From NCBI RefSeq assembly GCF_024169925.1, contig NZ_JALJXF010000001.1, positions 2,424,001 to 2,488,000 on the forward strand: a DNA stretch of 64,000 nucleotides. The letters are read 5' to 3'. This document shows positions 16,979-25,289 of the stretch, one piece after another (within the stretch, counting starts at the first letter, position 1; each line of letters begins with the position of its first letter). The stretch is from Methylorubrum extorquens. GTDB lineage: Bacteria; Pseudomonadota; Alphaproteobacteria; Rhizobiales; Beijerinckiaceae. A program made the position numbers and the translations under genes. The notes beneath the pieces were generated by a model. That model ran no database searches. It was given only the letters and a program-made list of their open reading frames with translations, and was not told where the DNA came from.

Positions 16979-17404
16979 TCAGGCGGTGGCGACGCGGCGC
17001 CCGTGCGCGTCGACGACGCGCTCGCCGTCCTCCTTGACGAACTCGCCCTGCTGGGCCGGCAGGAGGTCGAGGACCTTCTCCGAGGGCCGGCACAGGGCGA
17101 CGCCCTTCTGGCTCACCACCAGGGGGCGGTTCAGCAGGATCGGGTGCTCGGCGATGGCGTCGAGAAGCTGATCGTCCGTCAGGCTCGGGTCCGAGAGCCC
17201 GAGATCGGCGTAGGGCGTTCCCTTCTCGCGGAGGAGATCGCGGACCGTGACGCCGGCGCGTTCGGCAAGCTGTCGCACCAGGAGCCGGTTCGGCGGCGTC
17301 TTCAGGTACTCGACCACGTGCGGCTCGATGCCGGCGTTGCGGATGAAGGCCAGGGTGTTGCGGGACGTGCCGCAATCCGGGTTGTGGTAGATGACGACGT
17401 CCAT
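16979..17404 (-). CDS. arsC: Arsenate reductase, glutaredoxin-coupled type
   Basis: A 141-residue ArsC of the thioredoxin-fold ArsC/Spx family. The catalytic Cys is in YHNPDCGTSRNTL near the N-terminus, and conserved arginines are present in LLNRPLVV and in the CRPSEKVLDLL tail. It reduces As(V) to As(III) using glutathione and glutaredoxin. The ATG at 17404 shares one base with the preceding stop; a GTG three bases earlier is an alternative start. It is the second of two unrelated arsenate reductases in this operon. Confidence 0.95.
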   Translation of the reverse strand: MDVVIYHNPDCGTSRNTLAFIRNAGIEPHVVEYLKTPPNRLLVRQLAERAGVTVRDLLREKGTPYADLGLSDPSLTDDQLLDAIAEHPILLNRPLVVSQKGVALCRPSEKVLDLLPAQQGEFVKEDGERVVDAHGRRVATA

Positions 17405-17931
17405 CACGCGACCTCCGCGCGGGGCGAGGTGGCGCCGGCCTGCTGGCCGATCTCGCGCACCTTAGCGGACAGGGCGACCCCATCGAGGCTGGCCAGCGGC
17501 AACGCCACGAAAGCCGAGATGCGGTTCTTGAGGTAGCGCTGCGCGGTCACGAAGGCCGTCTTGCGCTCCAGGTCCGTACCCTCGACCGAGGCGGGGTCTT
17601 CGATGCCCCAGTGAGCCGTCACCGGCTGGCCGGGCCAGTAGGGGCAGGCCTCGCCGGCGGCGTTGTCACAGACCGTAAAGACGAAATCCATGACCGGCGC
17701 ATCGGGGCCGGCGAACTCGTCCCAGGACTTCGAGCGCAGCCCCTCGGTCGGGTATTCCGTCTCGCTCAGAACCTGAACGGCGAGCGGGTTCACGTCCGCC
17801 TTGGGCTGGCTGCCAGCGGAGAAGGCCCGGAAGCGTCCCTGGCCCTCCTTGTTGAGCATGGACTCCGCCAGGATCGAGCGAGCGGAGTTGCCGGTGCAGA
17901 GAAACAGGACGTTGTAGACGTGGTCAGGCAT
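17404..17931 (-). CDS. Arsenate reductase, LMW-phosphatase (thioredoxin) type
   Basis: A 175-residue member of the low-molecular-weight protein-tyrosine-phosphatase fold. The P-loop LCTGNSARS has nucleophile Cys12, and the redox pair Cys88 and Cys96 in TVCDNAAGEACPYWPG completes the three-cysteine relay of thioredoxin-coupled ArsC. It reduces arsenate in the cytoplasm. The gene overlaps arsR (8 nt) and the glutaredoxin-type arsC (1 nt), so translation is tightly coupled. The C-terminal 12 residues are extra and probably flexible. Confidence 0.94.
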   Translation of the reverse strand: MPDHVYNVLFLCTGNSARSILAESMLNKEGQGRFRAFSAGSQPKADVNPLAVQVLSETEYPTEGLRSKSWDEFAGPDAPVMDFVFTVCDNAAGEACPYWPGQPVTAHWGIEDPASVEGTDLERKTAFVTAQRYLKNRISAFVALPLASLDGVALSAKVREIGQQAGATSPRAEVA

Positions 17932-18286
17932 GGGCGGTGTCTCCGGTAGGCAGGCAACAGGCGGCGAGGGCCGCGACGGCGGGGGCGCAGACCTCGGGTC
18001 GGCCCTGGCAGCAATCGCGCATCAGGAATTGGATGAGCTCGGACAGGTCCGGGTAGGCCGCGCTGTAGATGATCGAGCGACCCTCGCGCCGGGACGTGAC
18101 CAGCCCGGAATGCGAGAGCTCCTTGAGGTGGAACGACAGGTTGGTCCCTGACACGCCGACCGCCTCGGCCAGCGCGCCGGCCGCCATGCCTTCGGGGCCG
18201 GCGGTCACGAGTTGGCGTACGACGCGCAGGCGGTGCTCCTGGCCGAGGGCTGCAAAGGCGGCGACGGCTTGCCGTTCGTCCATCAT
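17924..18286 (-). CDS. arsR: ArsR-family arsenic-responsive repressor (second copy)
   Basis: A 120-residue winged-helix repressor. The recognition region is GTNLSFHLKELSHSGLV, the wing REGRSIIYS, and candidate As(III)-binding cysteines are Cys92, Cys93 and Cys100 (RDCCQGRPEVC) plus a Cys110-111 pair. It is clearly paralogous to the ArsR at 13979-14365. It heads the arsC-arsC-arsB-MFS operon and is divergent from arsH. Two Met codons at the start (18286, 18283) are equally possible. Confidence 0.93.
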   Translation of the reverse strand: MMDERQAVAAFAALGQEHRLRVVRQLVTAGPEGMAAGALAEAVGVSGTNLSFHLKELSHSGLVTSRREGRSIIYSAAYPDLSELIQFLMRDCCQGRPEVCAPAVAALAACCLPTGDTAHA

Positions 18287-18290
18287 GATG

Positions 18291-18312
18291 TCAATATCTC
18301 AACCATCATTGA
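18291..18312. promoter_or_regulatory. Candidate ArsR operator in the arsR-arsH divergent promoter
   Basis: TCAAT-N12-ATTGA lies in the 47-bp gap between the divergent arsR and arsH starts. Its placement would let one repressor silence both directions. The arms are only 5 bp, so the call is tentative; the 12-nt spacing matches the other ars operator. Confidence 0.4.
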
Positions 18313-18333
18313 AATGTAGAGGAACGAAACGTC

Positions 18334-19086
18334 TTGGACAAGCCGCAACAGCTCTTCGCCGACGGAATGCCCAACATCAGCGAGGGGCACTTCGTAGTGC
18401 CGACGGCGACCGACCTGCAGGTGCAGGCACCGTTCACCCACGCCCCACGCTTCCTGATCCTGTATGGCTCGCTCCGGGAGCGGTCGTTCAGCCGCTTCCT
18501 AGCCTACGAGGCCGCACGCCTCCTGGAGGCGATGGGCGGCGAGGTGCGGATCTACGACGCGCACGGCCTGCCGTTGCCGGACGACGCGACCGCTGACCAC
18601 CCCAAGGTCCAGGAACTGCGCGACCTCTCGATCTGGTCCGAGGGGCATGTCTGGGTCAGTCCCGAGCGTCACGGCAACATGACCGGGGTGATCAAGAGCC
18701 AGATCGACTGGCTCCCCCTGTCGGAGGGCTCGGTGCGCCCGACACAAGGCCGGACCCTAGCGGTGATGCAGGTCTCCGGCGGTTCGCAGTCGTTCAACGC
18801 CGTCAACGGCCTACGCATCCTCGGGCGCTGGATGCGGATGATCACCATCCCCAACCAGTCCTCGGTGCCCATGGCCTACAAGGAGTTCGATGACGCCGGT
18901 CGGATGAAGCCGGGGCCGCTCTACGACCGGGTGGTCGACGTCTGTGAGGAACTGGTCAGGTTCACGCTCCTGACCCGCGAGCGTTCCTCCTATCTCGTCG
19001 ACCGCTACTCCGAACGGAAAGAGCGCGAGCCTGAGCGCCTCAAGGCCGTGGCGGTCGACATCGGGTTCGTAAAACGACCTTCGTGA
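18334..19086 (+). CDS. arsH: ArsH NADPH-dependent FMN reductase
   Basis: A 250-residue flavodoxin-like oxidoreductase. FMN-binding [19 protein letters not shown] and the [18 protein letters not shown] stretch are diagnostic of ArsH. The family oxidises trivalent organoarsenicals and reduces metals or quinones with NADPH. Translation begins at TTG 18334, or possibly at ATG 18367 eleven codons later; a GAGG lies about 11 nt before the TTG. It is divergent from the arsR operon and shares its promoter region. Confidence 0.96.
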   Translation: MDKPQQLFADGMPNISEGHFVVPTATDLQVQAPFTHAPRFLILYGSLRERSFSRFLAYEAARLLEAMGGEVRIYDAHGLPLPDDATADHPKVQELRDLSIWSEGHVWVSPERHGNMTGVIKSQIDWLPLSEGSVRPTQGRTLAVMQVSGGSQSFNAVNGLRILGRWMRMITIPNQSSVPMAYKEFDDAGRMKPGPLYDRVVDVCEELVRFTLLTRERSSYLVDRYSERKEREPERLKAVAVDIGFVKRPS

Positions 19087-19125
19087 CCGGGTTGGACGGA
19101 TGGGCCGCCTATCTCGTGCGTGACA

Positions 19126-19680
19126 TCAGCCTGACGGGCGGGATGCCGGGGCTTCCGCCATCCTTTCCATGATCCGGATCAACGTGACCGGAGCCAACTC
19201 CCAGCAATCGACGCCGACGTCGAGGCTTGTCCGGGTGGCCGGAATGGCACCGTGGGAATGGCCGTAGACGTGAAGGTCGCCGTGCCAGGCATGGGGCCAC
19301 GTCACGTGCGAATAGTGGCTGACCCACAGGGCGACCCGCCGGGGCATGCCCGGGTCCTGGACGAAGACCCTTTGGACGTCGACGACGGGTCCCGCCCATT
19401 CGAGACGTTCGCCCAGGCCGTGGTCGTGGTTGCCCCGAACGAGGTGGATGCGTCCGTTCAGTCGCGCCTGGATGGATGCGGCGTAGTCGAGGCTGCACTT
19501 GTAGGCGAAGTCCCCGAGGAGCCAGACGATGTCGTCAGGTCGAACGGCCTTGTTCCAGGCGGCGACCAGGGCCTCGTCGTGCGCCTCGATGGTCTCGAAC
19601 GGACGCGGTCGGGCCATCCGTGGACCGAGAATCCCGCGGTGTCCGAAATGGGTGTCCGCGCAGAAGAGCGTCCTTGGCAT
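19126..19680 (-). CDS. Calcineurin-like metallophosphoesterase
   Basis: A 184-residue protein with the full metal-ligand set: ADTHFGH (Asp9, His11), GDFAY (Asp57), RGNHDHG (Asn84, His85, Asp86), VSHYSH and VYGHSHG. It is a single-domain member of the family that hydrolyses phosphodiesters or phosphomonoesters with two bound metal ions; similar small proteins are often annotated as phage- or plasmid-linked phosphoesterases. The substrate is not deducible. It is convergent with arsH and divergent from the ABC-3C operon. Confidence 0.92.
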   Translation of the reverse strand: MPRTLFCADTHFGHRGILGPRMARPRPFETIEAHDEALVAAWNKAVRPDDIVWLLGDFAYKCSLDYAASIQARLNGRIHLVRGNHDHGLGERLEWAGPVVDVQRVFVQDPGMPRRVALWVSHYSHVTWPHAWHGDLHVYGHSHGAIPATRTSLDVGVDCWELAPVTLIRIMERMAEAPASRPSG

Positions 19681-19950
19681 TCTTTGCCTCCGAAATGACG
19701 GAGGCCTCGTACGGGACGCAGCGCTCCGAAGTTAGCGGGAAGGGTGGACGTCCCTGGTTTTCATCGGCTCGGCGCTCCTGTTGCGCAGTGTCGATCGCAC
19801 CGCTTGCGTCCCCTCGCAAGGGTTCGCCCAACGGGATCCACGGGAATGACCGTCATCCCGCCCGTCGGTGTTTCTGGCGCTCGCGGGTTTCAACGCCGGC
19901 TGCTACGCTTGACCCCCAACGAATCCGCCCGTGATTGTACGAACGCAGCC

Positions 19951-20898
19951 ATGCCGATCCCTCCTGAGCAACGGCTCGCCCTCTCGGACATGCTGGAGCT
20001 CACGCTGCGGCGCCTGACCGGCAACCACTTCCAGGAGTTCTTCTGTCGAATGATGGAACTCCGTCACCCCGACGCCTTCATGAGGCCCGCGCTTGAGGGC
20101 TCGCTCGGTGATCGGAAGTGCGATGGTTACCTTCGCCCCGGGCACGAGATCTTCCAGTGCTACGGGGCTGAGAACGGCGGTGCGAAGGTCAAGGCCGTGA
20201 ATGCCCGACTGGCGGCCAAGATCGACGAGGACTACGTCGGAGCGGCAGGGCACTGGCCCGACATGAAGGTCTGGCACATCGTCAACAACTTCATCCTCGG
20301 GATGGGCACGACGCCGCTTGCCCGGATCGACGCGCTGCAGGCCGCCAACCCGCATCACCGTATCGCAGTCTTCGGCTGGGCGACCTTCGAGGCCCACATC
20401 ATGTCCTTGGAGTCCTACCAGGTGACCGGCCTGCTCGGACGCGAGGTTACGGCCGAGGACTTCCGCAATATCCAGGCTCCTGAAGTGGTAGCCGTCATCG
20501 ATGCCATCGCCCAGGGTACCCTTGAGGAACTGCCGGAAGACGACGAGCGACGCGACGTACCGGTAGGCAAGCTCCGGACGAACGGCTTGTCGGGAGCCAT
20601 CCAGCGTAAGATCGCCATGGGCGGCCTGAACGAGCGCATCGTAAAGAGGGAGATCGAGGGCCACCCGGTCCCGCTTATGGCGATGACCATCGCCAACGAG
20701 TTCAGGCGACAGTACGTCGATCTCGACCTCCAGGGCCTCGAACCCGATGACATCATGATGAAGCTTTACAGCAACATCGTCGGCCACGGTCCGGTCGCGG
20801 TCGAGATGGACGTGGCCGCCTGGAGCTTGCTCTCCTACCTCTTCGTCCGGTGCACCATCTTCAAAGACAAAGTTGCCGACGAAGGGGTGTTCGGATGA
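19951..20898 (+). CDS. ABC-3C system effector/C-terminal-domain protein with nuclease-like N-terminus
   Basis: A 315-residue protein, first gene of a three-gene ABC-three-component cassette. Residues 15-130 look like a restriction-endonuclease fold: NHFQEFFCRMMELRHP helix, GDRKCDGYL (Asp54, Asp58), then GHEIFQCYG (Glu66, Gln69). The usual catalytic Lys is not evident, so activity is uncertain. The C-terminal half (from about residue 190) is all-helical and matches the position of the conserved ABC-3C C-terminal domain. The start ATG 19951 was chosen because the region upstream to 19744 is not protein-like. The stop overlaps the next start by 4 nt. Function as the effector arm of an anti-phage/conflict system is inferred from the family. 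Confidence 0.78.
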   Translation: MPIPPEQRLALSDMLELTLRRLTGNHFQEFFCRMMELRHPDAFMRPALEGSLGDRKCDGYLRPGHEIFQCYGAENGGAKVKAVNARLAAKIDEDYVGAAGHWPDMKVWHIVNNFILGMGTTPLARIDALQAANPHHRIAVFGWATFEAHIMSLESYQVTGLLGREVTAEDFRNIQAPEVVAVIDAIAQGTLEELPEDDERRDVPVGKLRTNGLSGAIQRKIAMGGLNERIVKREIEGHPVPLMAMTIANEFRRQYVDLDLQGLEPDDIMMKLYSNIVGHGPVAVEMDVAAWSLLSYLFVRCTIFKDKVADEGVFG

Positions 20899-21149
20899 TC
20901 CTGCCGAGCAAACACCTCAGCCAGGATCGGGCCCTCATCGGCGTCGGCGCGGACATCCTCGAAATCCTTACCCGACCGATGACCGTTTCCGAGGCGTGGG
21001 ACGGGGTACGGAAGAACCGCGCGTCGCGCCCCGACAGCGCCGTGCTGCCGTTCGACTGGTTCGTGCTGGCCATGTGCCTGCTCAGGGCCCTTGGCGCCCT
21101 CGACCTGAACGACGAGGGCCTGCTCGTGCGGGCCGAGCGCAAGCCATGA
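20895..21149 (+). CDS. ABC-3C system middle component (MC6-like)
   Basis: An 84-residue protein between the effector and the ATPase, overlapping each by 4 nt (ATGA on both sides). The pattern MILPSKHLS ... ALIGVGADILEIL ... PFDWFVLAMCLLRALGAL fits the small helical middle component of ABC-3C systems, a winged-helix-like adaptor thought to bridge ATPase and effector; the subtype (MC6) is from memory and less certain than the class. The frame upstream of 20895 belongs to the preceding gene's region and is excluded. Confidence 0.78.
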   Translation: MILPSKHLSQDRALIGVGADILEILTRPMTVSEAWDGVRKNRASRPDSAVLPFDWFVLAMCLLRALGALDLNDEGLLVRAERKP

Positions 21150-22927
21150 TCCTATCCCTCACCAGCGACCTGCCGGGCTTCAAGGGGCTCACCTTCCACG
21201 AAGGTCTCAACGTCGTCCTCGCCGACCGTACCGACGCGTCCACGGAAAGGCAGACCCGCAACAGCGCCGGCAAGACCAGCGTGATCGAGGTCATGCACTT
21301 CCTGCTTGGCTCGGCCGCCGGAAAGTCGTCGATCTTCCAGTCGCCCGCCCTGTTCGCGTTCACATTCCACGCCAGACTCCGGCTCGGTCCTCACGAGATC
21401 ACCGTGTCGCGCAGCGGTGCCGACGCAAACCGGATGCTTCTCCTGGAGGAGGATGCCGCCAAGATCGCCGCCCCGCTGACGCGGGACAAGTCGGAGGCGG
21501 CCTACCTTACCGTTGAGCGGTGGCGCGAGATCCTCGGCCACTACTGGTTTGGCCTGCCCAGGGACCCTAAGGGCACCGAGTTCGAGCAATCCTTTGTGCC
21601 GGGCTTCCGCTCGCTCGTAAGCTACTTCATCCGACGCAACGCCGGAGGCGCGTTCGCTGTGCCGGTACGCCAGCACGAGAAGCAGAACGCCTACGACTGG
21701 CAAGTCAACCTGTCCTACCTCATCGGCCTGGACTGGCGCATCCCGCGGGCCATCGAACAGCTCAAGGTTTCCACCGCCGCCCTGGCCGACCTACGGAAGG
21801 CGATCAAGGAAGGCGCCTTCGGCAAGCTGTTTGGAAGCGTCGGGGAGATCCGGCCCGAGATCCAGAGGATCGAGGCCAGGATCGAACGCCTCAGGGCCGC
21901 CATCGCCGCGTTCGAGGTCGCCGAGAATTACCGGGAACGCGCCGCGGAAGCCGCGACCGCCCGACGCCGCATCCAGTCGCTCGGCTTCGAGCGTATGCGC
22001 GCACTTCAGACCATCGCCCACCTTGAGGCGGCGGTCGCCGAGGAAAGGGCCCCGGAATACGCCGCCCTCGAACGCCTCTACCGCGCCGCCGACGTCCAGT
22101 TGCCCGGCATCGTCCTGGCCAAGATGGACGACGTCGCCAGCTTCCAGAGGTCGGTTTCCGAGAATCGACGCGTCCATCTCGGGGGGCAGATCTCGGAAAC
22201 CCGCGCGAGCTTGGCCTTGGTCGACGCCGAGATGACCGCCCTGGACGAGAGCCAGAGCGCGATCATGGCCGAAATAGCCGGCAAGGGCGCTCTGGAAGAT
22301 TTCACGATGATGGCCGAGGAGATCGGCACCCTCGGCAGCGAGGTCGAGCTCCTGCGCGAAAAGCTCAGGAACGCGGAAATCCTCGAAGGCAAAAAGTCCC
22401 TCTTGCTGCAGGAGCGCGCATCCCTCCTGCAACGTCTTCAGGCCGATCATCGGGAGCGGGGCGATGCCCTTCGTTCGGCCACCCTCATGATCGACCGCTC
22501 GATCACCGAGCTCTACGACGACCGGTACGGCAACCTCATCGTCGAGGCGACGCCCAAGGGGCCTGAGTTCCGCATCAGCATCCAGGGCGACGGGAACCGG
22601 GGCGGGATCGACCGCATGGAGATCTTCTGCTTCGACCTGATGCTCTACGAGACCGCCGCGGAACGGTTCAACGGAGGCCCTGGGCTCCTCGTCCACGACA
22701 GCCACCTTTTCGACGGCGTTGACCCCCGCCAGGTTCGCACCGCCATCGCCCTCGGCCACCGAACGACCGTGTCTCGGGGCGGGCAATACATCATCGCCCT
22801 GAACTCGGAGGTGCTCGACGTCCTCGACCTGGGAAGCGAGATCGACCTTGACGCGGCCGTGCTCCGGCCGCGCCTGTCTGACGACGAGACCGGCGGCCTG
22901 TTCGGCATCCGCTTCGACACGAGGTGA
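21146..22927 (+). CDS. ABC-3C system ATPase (DUF2326, SMC/Rad50-like)
   Basis: A 593-residue ABC ATPase. The N-terminal half-site carries a P-loop variant in TRNSAGKTSVIE (Lys43). A long coiled coil runs over about residues 210-455 (rich in Glu, Arg and Ala heptads), and the C-terminal half has LLVHDSHLFDG (about 514-524), the DUF2326 form of Walker B. Such proteins hold nucleic-acid ends or clamp DNA in conflict systems. The start at ATG 21146 overlaps the middle component by 4 nt. A strong inverted repeat follows the stop. Together with the two upstream genes it completes the cassette. Confidence 0.85.
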   Translation: MILSLTSDLPGFKGLTFHEGLNVVLADRTDASTERQTRNSAGKTSVIEVMHFLLGSAAGKSSIFQSPALFAFTFHARLRLGPHEITVSRSGADANRMLLLEEDAAKIAAPLTRDKSEAAYLTVERWREILGHYWFGLPRDPKGTEFEQSFVPGFRSLVSYFIRRNAGGAFAVPVRQHEKQNAYDWQVNLSYLIGLDWRIPRAIEQLKVSTAALADLRKAIKEGAFGKLFGSVGEIRPEIQRIEARIERLRAAIAAFEVAENYRERAAEAATARRRIQSLGFERMRALQTIAHLEAAVAEERAPEYAALERLYRAADVQLPGIVLAKMDDVASFQRSVSENRRVHLGGQISETRASLALVDAEMTALDESQSAIMAEIAGKGALEDFTMMAEEIGTLGSEVELLREKLRNAEILEGKKSLLLQERASLLQRLQADHRERGDALRSATLMIDRSITELYDDRYGNLIVEATPKGPEFRISIQGDGNRGGIDRMEIFCFDLMLYETAAERFNGGPGLLVHDSHLFDGVDPRQVRTAIALGHRTTVSRGGQYIIALNSEVLDVLDLGSEIDLDAAVLRPRLSDDETGGLFGIRFDTR

Positions 22928-22938
22928 CGTCGTGACAG

Positions 22939-22978
22939 CGCAGTCCCCGTGCCCCAGAAAAGCGGTACGGGGACTGCG
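22939..22978 (+). terminator. Stem-loop closing the ABC-3C operon
   Basis: CGCAGTCCCCGTGCC and GGTACGGGGACTGCG pair over 15 bp with one G-T wobble and a 10-nt loop, 12 nt after the ATPase stop. No T-run follows, so it may be a Rho-assisted terminator or RNA-stabilising hairpin. Confidence 0.55.
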
Positions 22979-23007
22979 ATGACCTCCGGGCTTCTCGCGC
23001 CCCTACC

Positions 23008-23190
23008 TCAGGGTTCCCGTCTCACGCGGCTCCGGTGGCGGTCCTCCCCGTTTGGGCCACCGACGGATGCGTGGGAACTGAGCGGCTCCAGGTACTCGAA
23101 GACGTGTTCGAATGCGCTGGTGACGGCCTGCTCGAAGAAGCCGTTCGCCTTGTCCAAGGAGGCCTTGAGTGTGGCGCCGCTGCCGGTTTT
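23008..23190 (-). pseudogene. Short remnant of an unidentified coding region
   Basis: On the minus strand about 60 codons ending at TGA 23008 show very high G/C at third positions and a helix-like product (GATLKASLDKANGFFEQAVT ...). An in-frame TAG lies just upstream (23197-23199) and there is no start codon between. It reads as the C-terminal scrap of a lost gene. The family is not recognised. Confidence 0.35.
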
Positions 23191-23227
23191 GCGTGTCTAG
23201 CGTGGGGGAACAGGCGGCCAGCGGAAT

Positions 23228-23782
23228 TTAAATATCGCGTGTACGGATTTGCATTTGCTCGTAAACATTTGCGCAATGCTCACGGATATGCGTGTCATCG
23301 TCTCCGCACAGCACTTGCTCAACGTACTCCAGCAAAGCCATGCTCTGAGTTTGATCGAGCGACTTTACTAGATTTACAACAGAATTGAGATGCTCGCGCT
23401 CAATGTTTAACTTGTCGATAAAAGCTGATCGACTTTCTTGAGAGTCGTCACGAAAGAAACCGGGCGGCTTAGCGTCAAGGGTACGACGGAAATCATTCTG
23501 ATCGGCAAGCTTCTGATAAGCACCCGCGAGTAAAGTCCCGCGCGGCTCAACCATTTTTGTCGTAATCAGACCCCCATTGATCTGGCACAACATGACGAAG
23601 GCATCAAACGAGACGCTCGAAAGATCGGCCTCTTGAGTGAGGTAGGTGTATCGGCCGACGATGCAATCTGCTGCCTCGCTCCGATTGCCGAGATGCTTGC
23701 TGGCATAAGCGTCGAGCATTGTGAGGGTTCTTTCGTTCAGAGTGAGGGAAATAGTGGGACGGGCTCGTTTTCTGGCAGCCAT
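23228..23782 (-). CDS. Ribbon-helix-helix-like hypothetical protein
   Basis: A 184-residue protein whose N-terminus (RARPTISLTLNERTLTMLDAY then a helix SKHLGNRSEAADCIVG) matches the strand-helix-helix pattern of CopG/RHH DNA-binding domains. The remaining 130 residues are helical and unrecognised. AGGAGG lies just before two ATG codons; the second (23782) gives better spacing. The upstream open frame to 23962 is unlikely. Codon use is distinctly more AT-rich than flanking genes, suggesting recent acquisition. It may be a regulator of the adjacent element or a solitary antitoxin-like protein. Confidence 0.6.
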   Translation of the reverse strand: MAARKRARPTISLTLNERTLTMLDAYASKHLGNRSEAADCIVGRYTYLTQEADLSSVSFDAFVMLCQINGGLITTKMVEPRGTLLAGAYQKLADQNDFRRTLDAKPPGFFRDDSQESRSAFIDKLNIEREHLNSVVNLVKSLDQTQSMALLEYVEQVLCGDDDTHIREHCANVYEQMQIRTRDI

Positions 23783-24072
23783 CATCCTCCTATACACGAA
23801 TGTGCACGACACACAAACTTTTGTCGTGCACGAGCGGAAATGGACTTGGGCTTGTGGAAAAGCCGAAGGCGATGTCGAGGCGTAAGCGCTTGAGTTATGT
23901 GTTGGCGCTACAAGCGGCCCGACGCGAGATAAACTCCGCACAGACGGGTGCGCCTCGGCCACGCAGGCACTCGCAAGTCAGTAGGCGTAGGACACAGCCT
24001 CGCTTACGGGGTCTCAATGCGGAGATCCGCTTCGTTCCCGTCGCGGGGTCTGCCCCTTCCGTCGTGTAGCGT

Positions 24073-25287
24073 TCAGGGCTCCGTCGCGGCGAACAAGCAC
24101 CGCGCGCGACCGAGCCTGGTCACCTTCGGGAAGGTGGACCGGTCGGCCTTCCCCGGCACGACCCAGCCGTCCTCGACGGCATGAGCGGCTGTCCATGCCG
24201 TCGAGGACACCAACTCGTCGGGCGCCTCTCCCGCCGCCGCCTTCATCCGGGCGAGCACCTCCCTGTTCCGGCCCTCGGGCTCCCAGCACCCGGTGCCGTC
24301 CAGGACTTTGCGGGCGTTCGACGCCGAGATTATCCCCCACAGGATATGGTGCCGCAGGACCCTCTCGACCGCCACGACGGACGTGTGCGGCAGGAGTTCG
24401 TCGAGGCGTTCCCAGTGCGTGTCCGTCGCAAGATCAACGGCGATGCTGCGCGCGACCGAATCGCGTGTGACCGCGCTCGCCCGGGCTCGGAGGCCAGTGA
24501 CGGCCTCGACCCTCCGGACGAATGGCAAGTCGGCACATGCCGGTGTCGTCAGCCGTAGACTGTAGCTGTACGCCGTCGCGATAGTGCCTCGGCGTAGGCG
24601 GACCGGATGATGTAGCGCGACAGGCAGGTCGGGCGCGTCCGGATCGCGGATGACGACCCGGGTGCCGGAAGCGTCCCAAGTCGCCAGCCCGGCCTCGACA
24701 AGGGCGGTCTCGCAGTCGATCTCGACGGCCCGGGCCGCGACCTGGCGGGCACGGAGGTCGGCCAGGAAGGCCTCCTGCGTCGGCATCTCCGGCGCAAGAG
24801 TTATCGGGACCCAGTCCTGTGCCTCCTCGTCCCAGCGTTCCTTGGCCGGGAGGCGCGTCCAAGTTCCGGTGCCCTCGTCATACTCCAGGGCCCCCGCTCC
24901 GGGCGTGTCCTCCCACTCCAAGACCCCATCCCGAAGCATCACAAACGACAGGCCGCCGTCATGCACGGCCTCCAGGCATCCCCACGCAGCCCCGTCCGGG
25001 AGCCGCTTCGTCTCTACAAACCCGTAGAACGGGAACGGGATCGCAGGGGTCTCCAGGGGGAGGCTCGCATAGACGGCCTCCCAGATATCCGAGGCGACCT
25101 GCCCGTCGTACTCTGGTCCGTGGACCCAGCGCCGCCACGGCACCCCATCGTCGACCGGGGGCGAAATTCCTGGGGGGATGACGTCACCGGGGCGCCACGT
25201 CTCCGTCCAGCGCACGTGAGGGGGCCGGATGCAGTCCGGGTGCGGACCCGCGGCGTCGATCAGGTGCCAGAAAAACAGTTGGGTCAC
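24073..25287 (-). CDS. Hypothetical protein, second gene of a two-gene cassette
   Basis: A 404-residue protein started at GTG 25287 behind GGAGG with 7-nt spacing, 2 nt after the stop of the partner gene. The first 150 residues are rich in Trp, Pro and Asp (for example FWHLIDAAGPHPDC, GVPWRRWVHGPEYDG). The rest has alternating helices and strands, ending in a basic tail. There is no signal peptide, membrane segment or motif I recognise. The longer frame to 25722 overlaps the partner gene and is not real. It sits inside the integrase-bounded block, so it may be cargo of a mobile element. Confidence 0.65.
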   Translation of the reverse strand: MTQLFFWHLIDAAGPHPDCIRPPHVRWTETWRPGDVIPPGISPPVDDGVPWRRWVHGPEYDGQVASDIWEAVYASLPLETPAIPFPFYGFVETKRLPDGAAWGCLEAVHDGGLSFVMLRDGVLEWEDTPGAGALEYDEGTGTWTRLPAKERWDEEAQDWVPITLAPEMPTQEAFLADLRARQVAARAVEIDCETALVEAGLATWDASGTRVVIRDPDAPDLPVALHHPVRLRRGTIATAYSYSLRLTTPACADLPFVRRVEAVTGLRARASAVTRDSVARSIAVDLATDTHWERLDELLPHTSVVAVERVLRHHILWGIISASNARKVLDGTGCWEPEGRNREVLARMKAAAGEAPDELVSSTAWTAAHAVEDGWVVPGKADRSTFPKVTRLGRARCLFAATEP

Positions 25288-25289
25288 GC

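Noticed and set aside
23035..23388. Plus-strand frame over the remnant region
   Set aside because: The minus-strand frame there has the stronger third-position bias; the plus frame has no family pattern.
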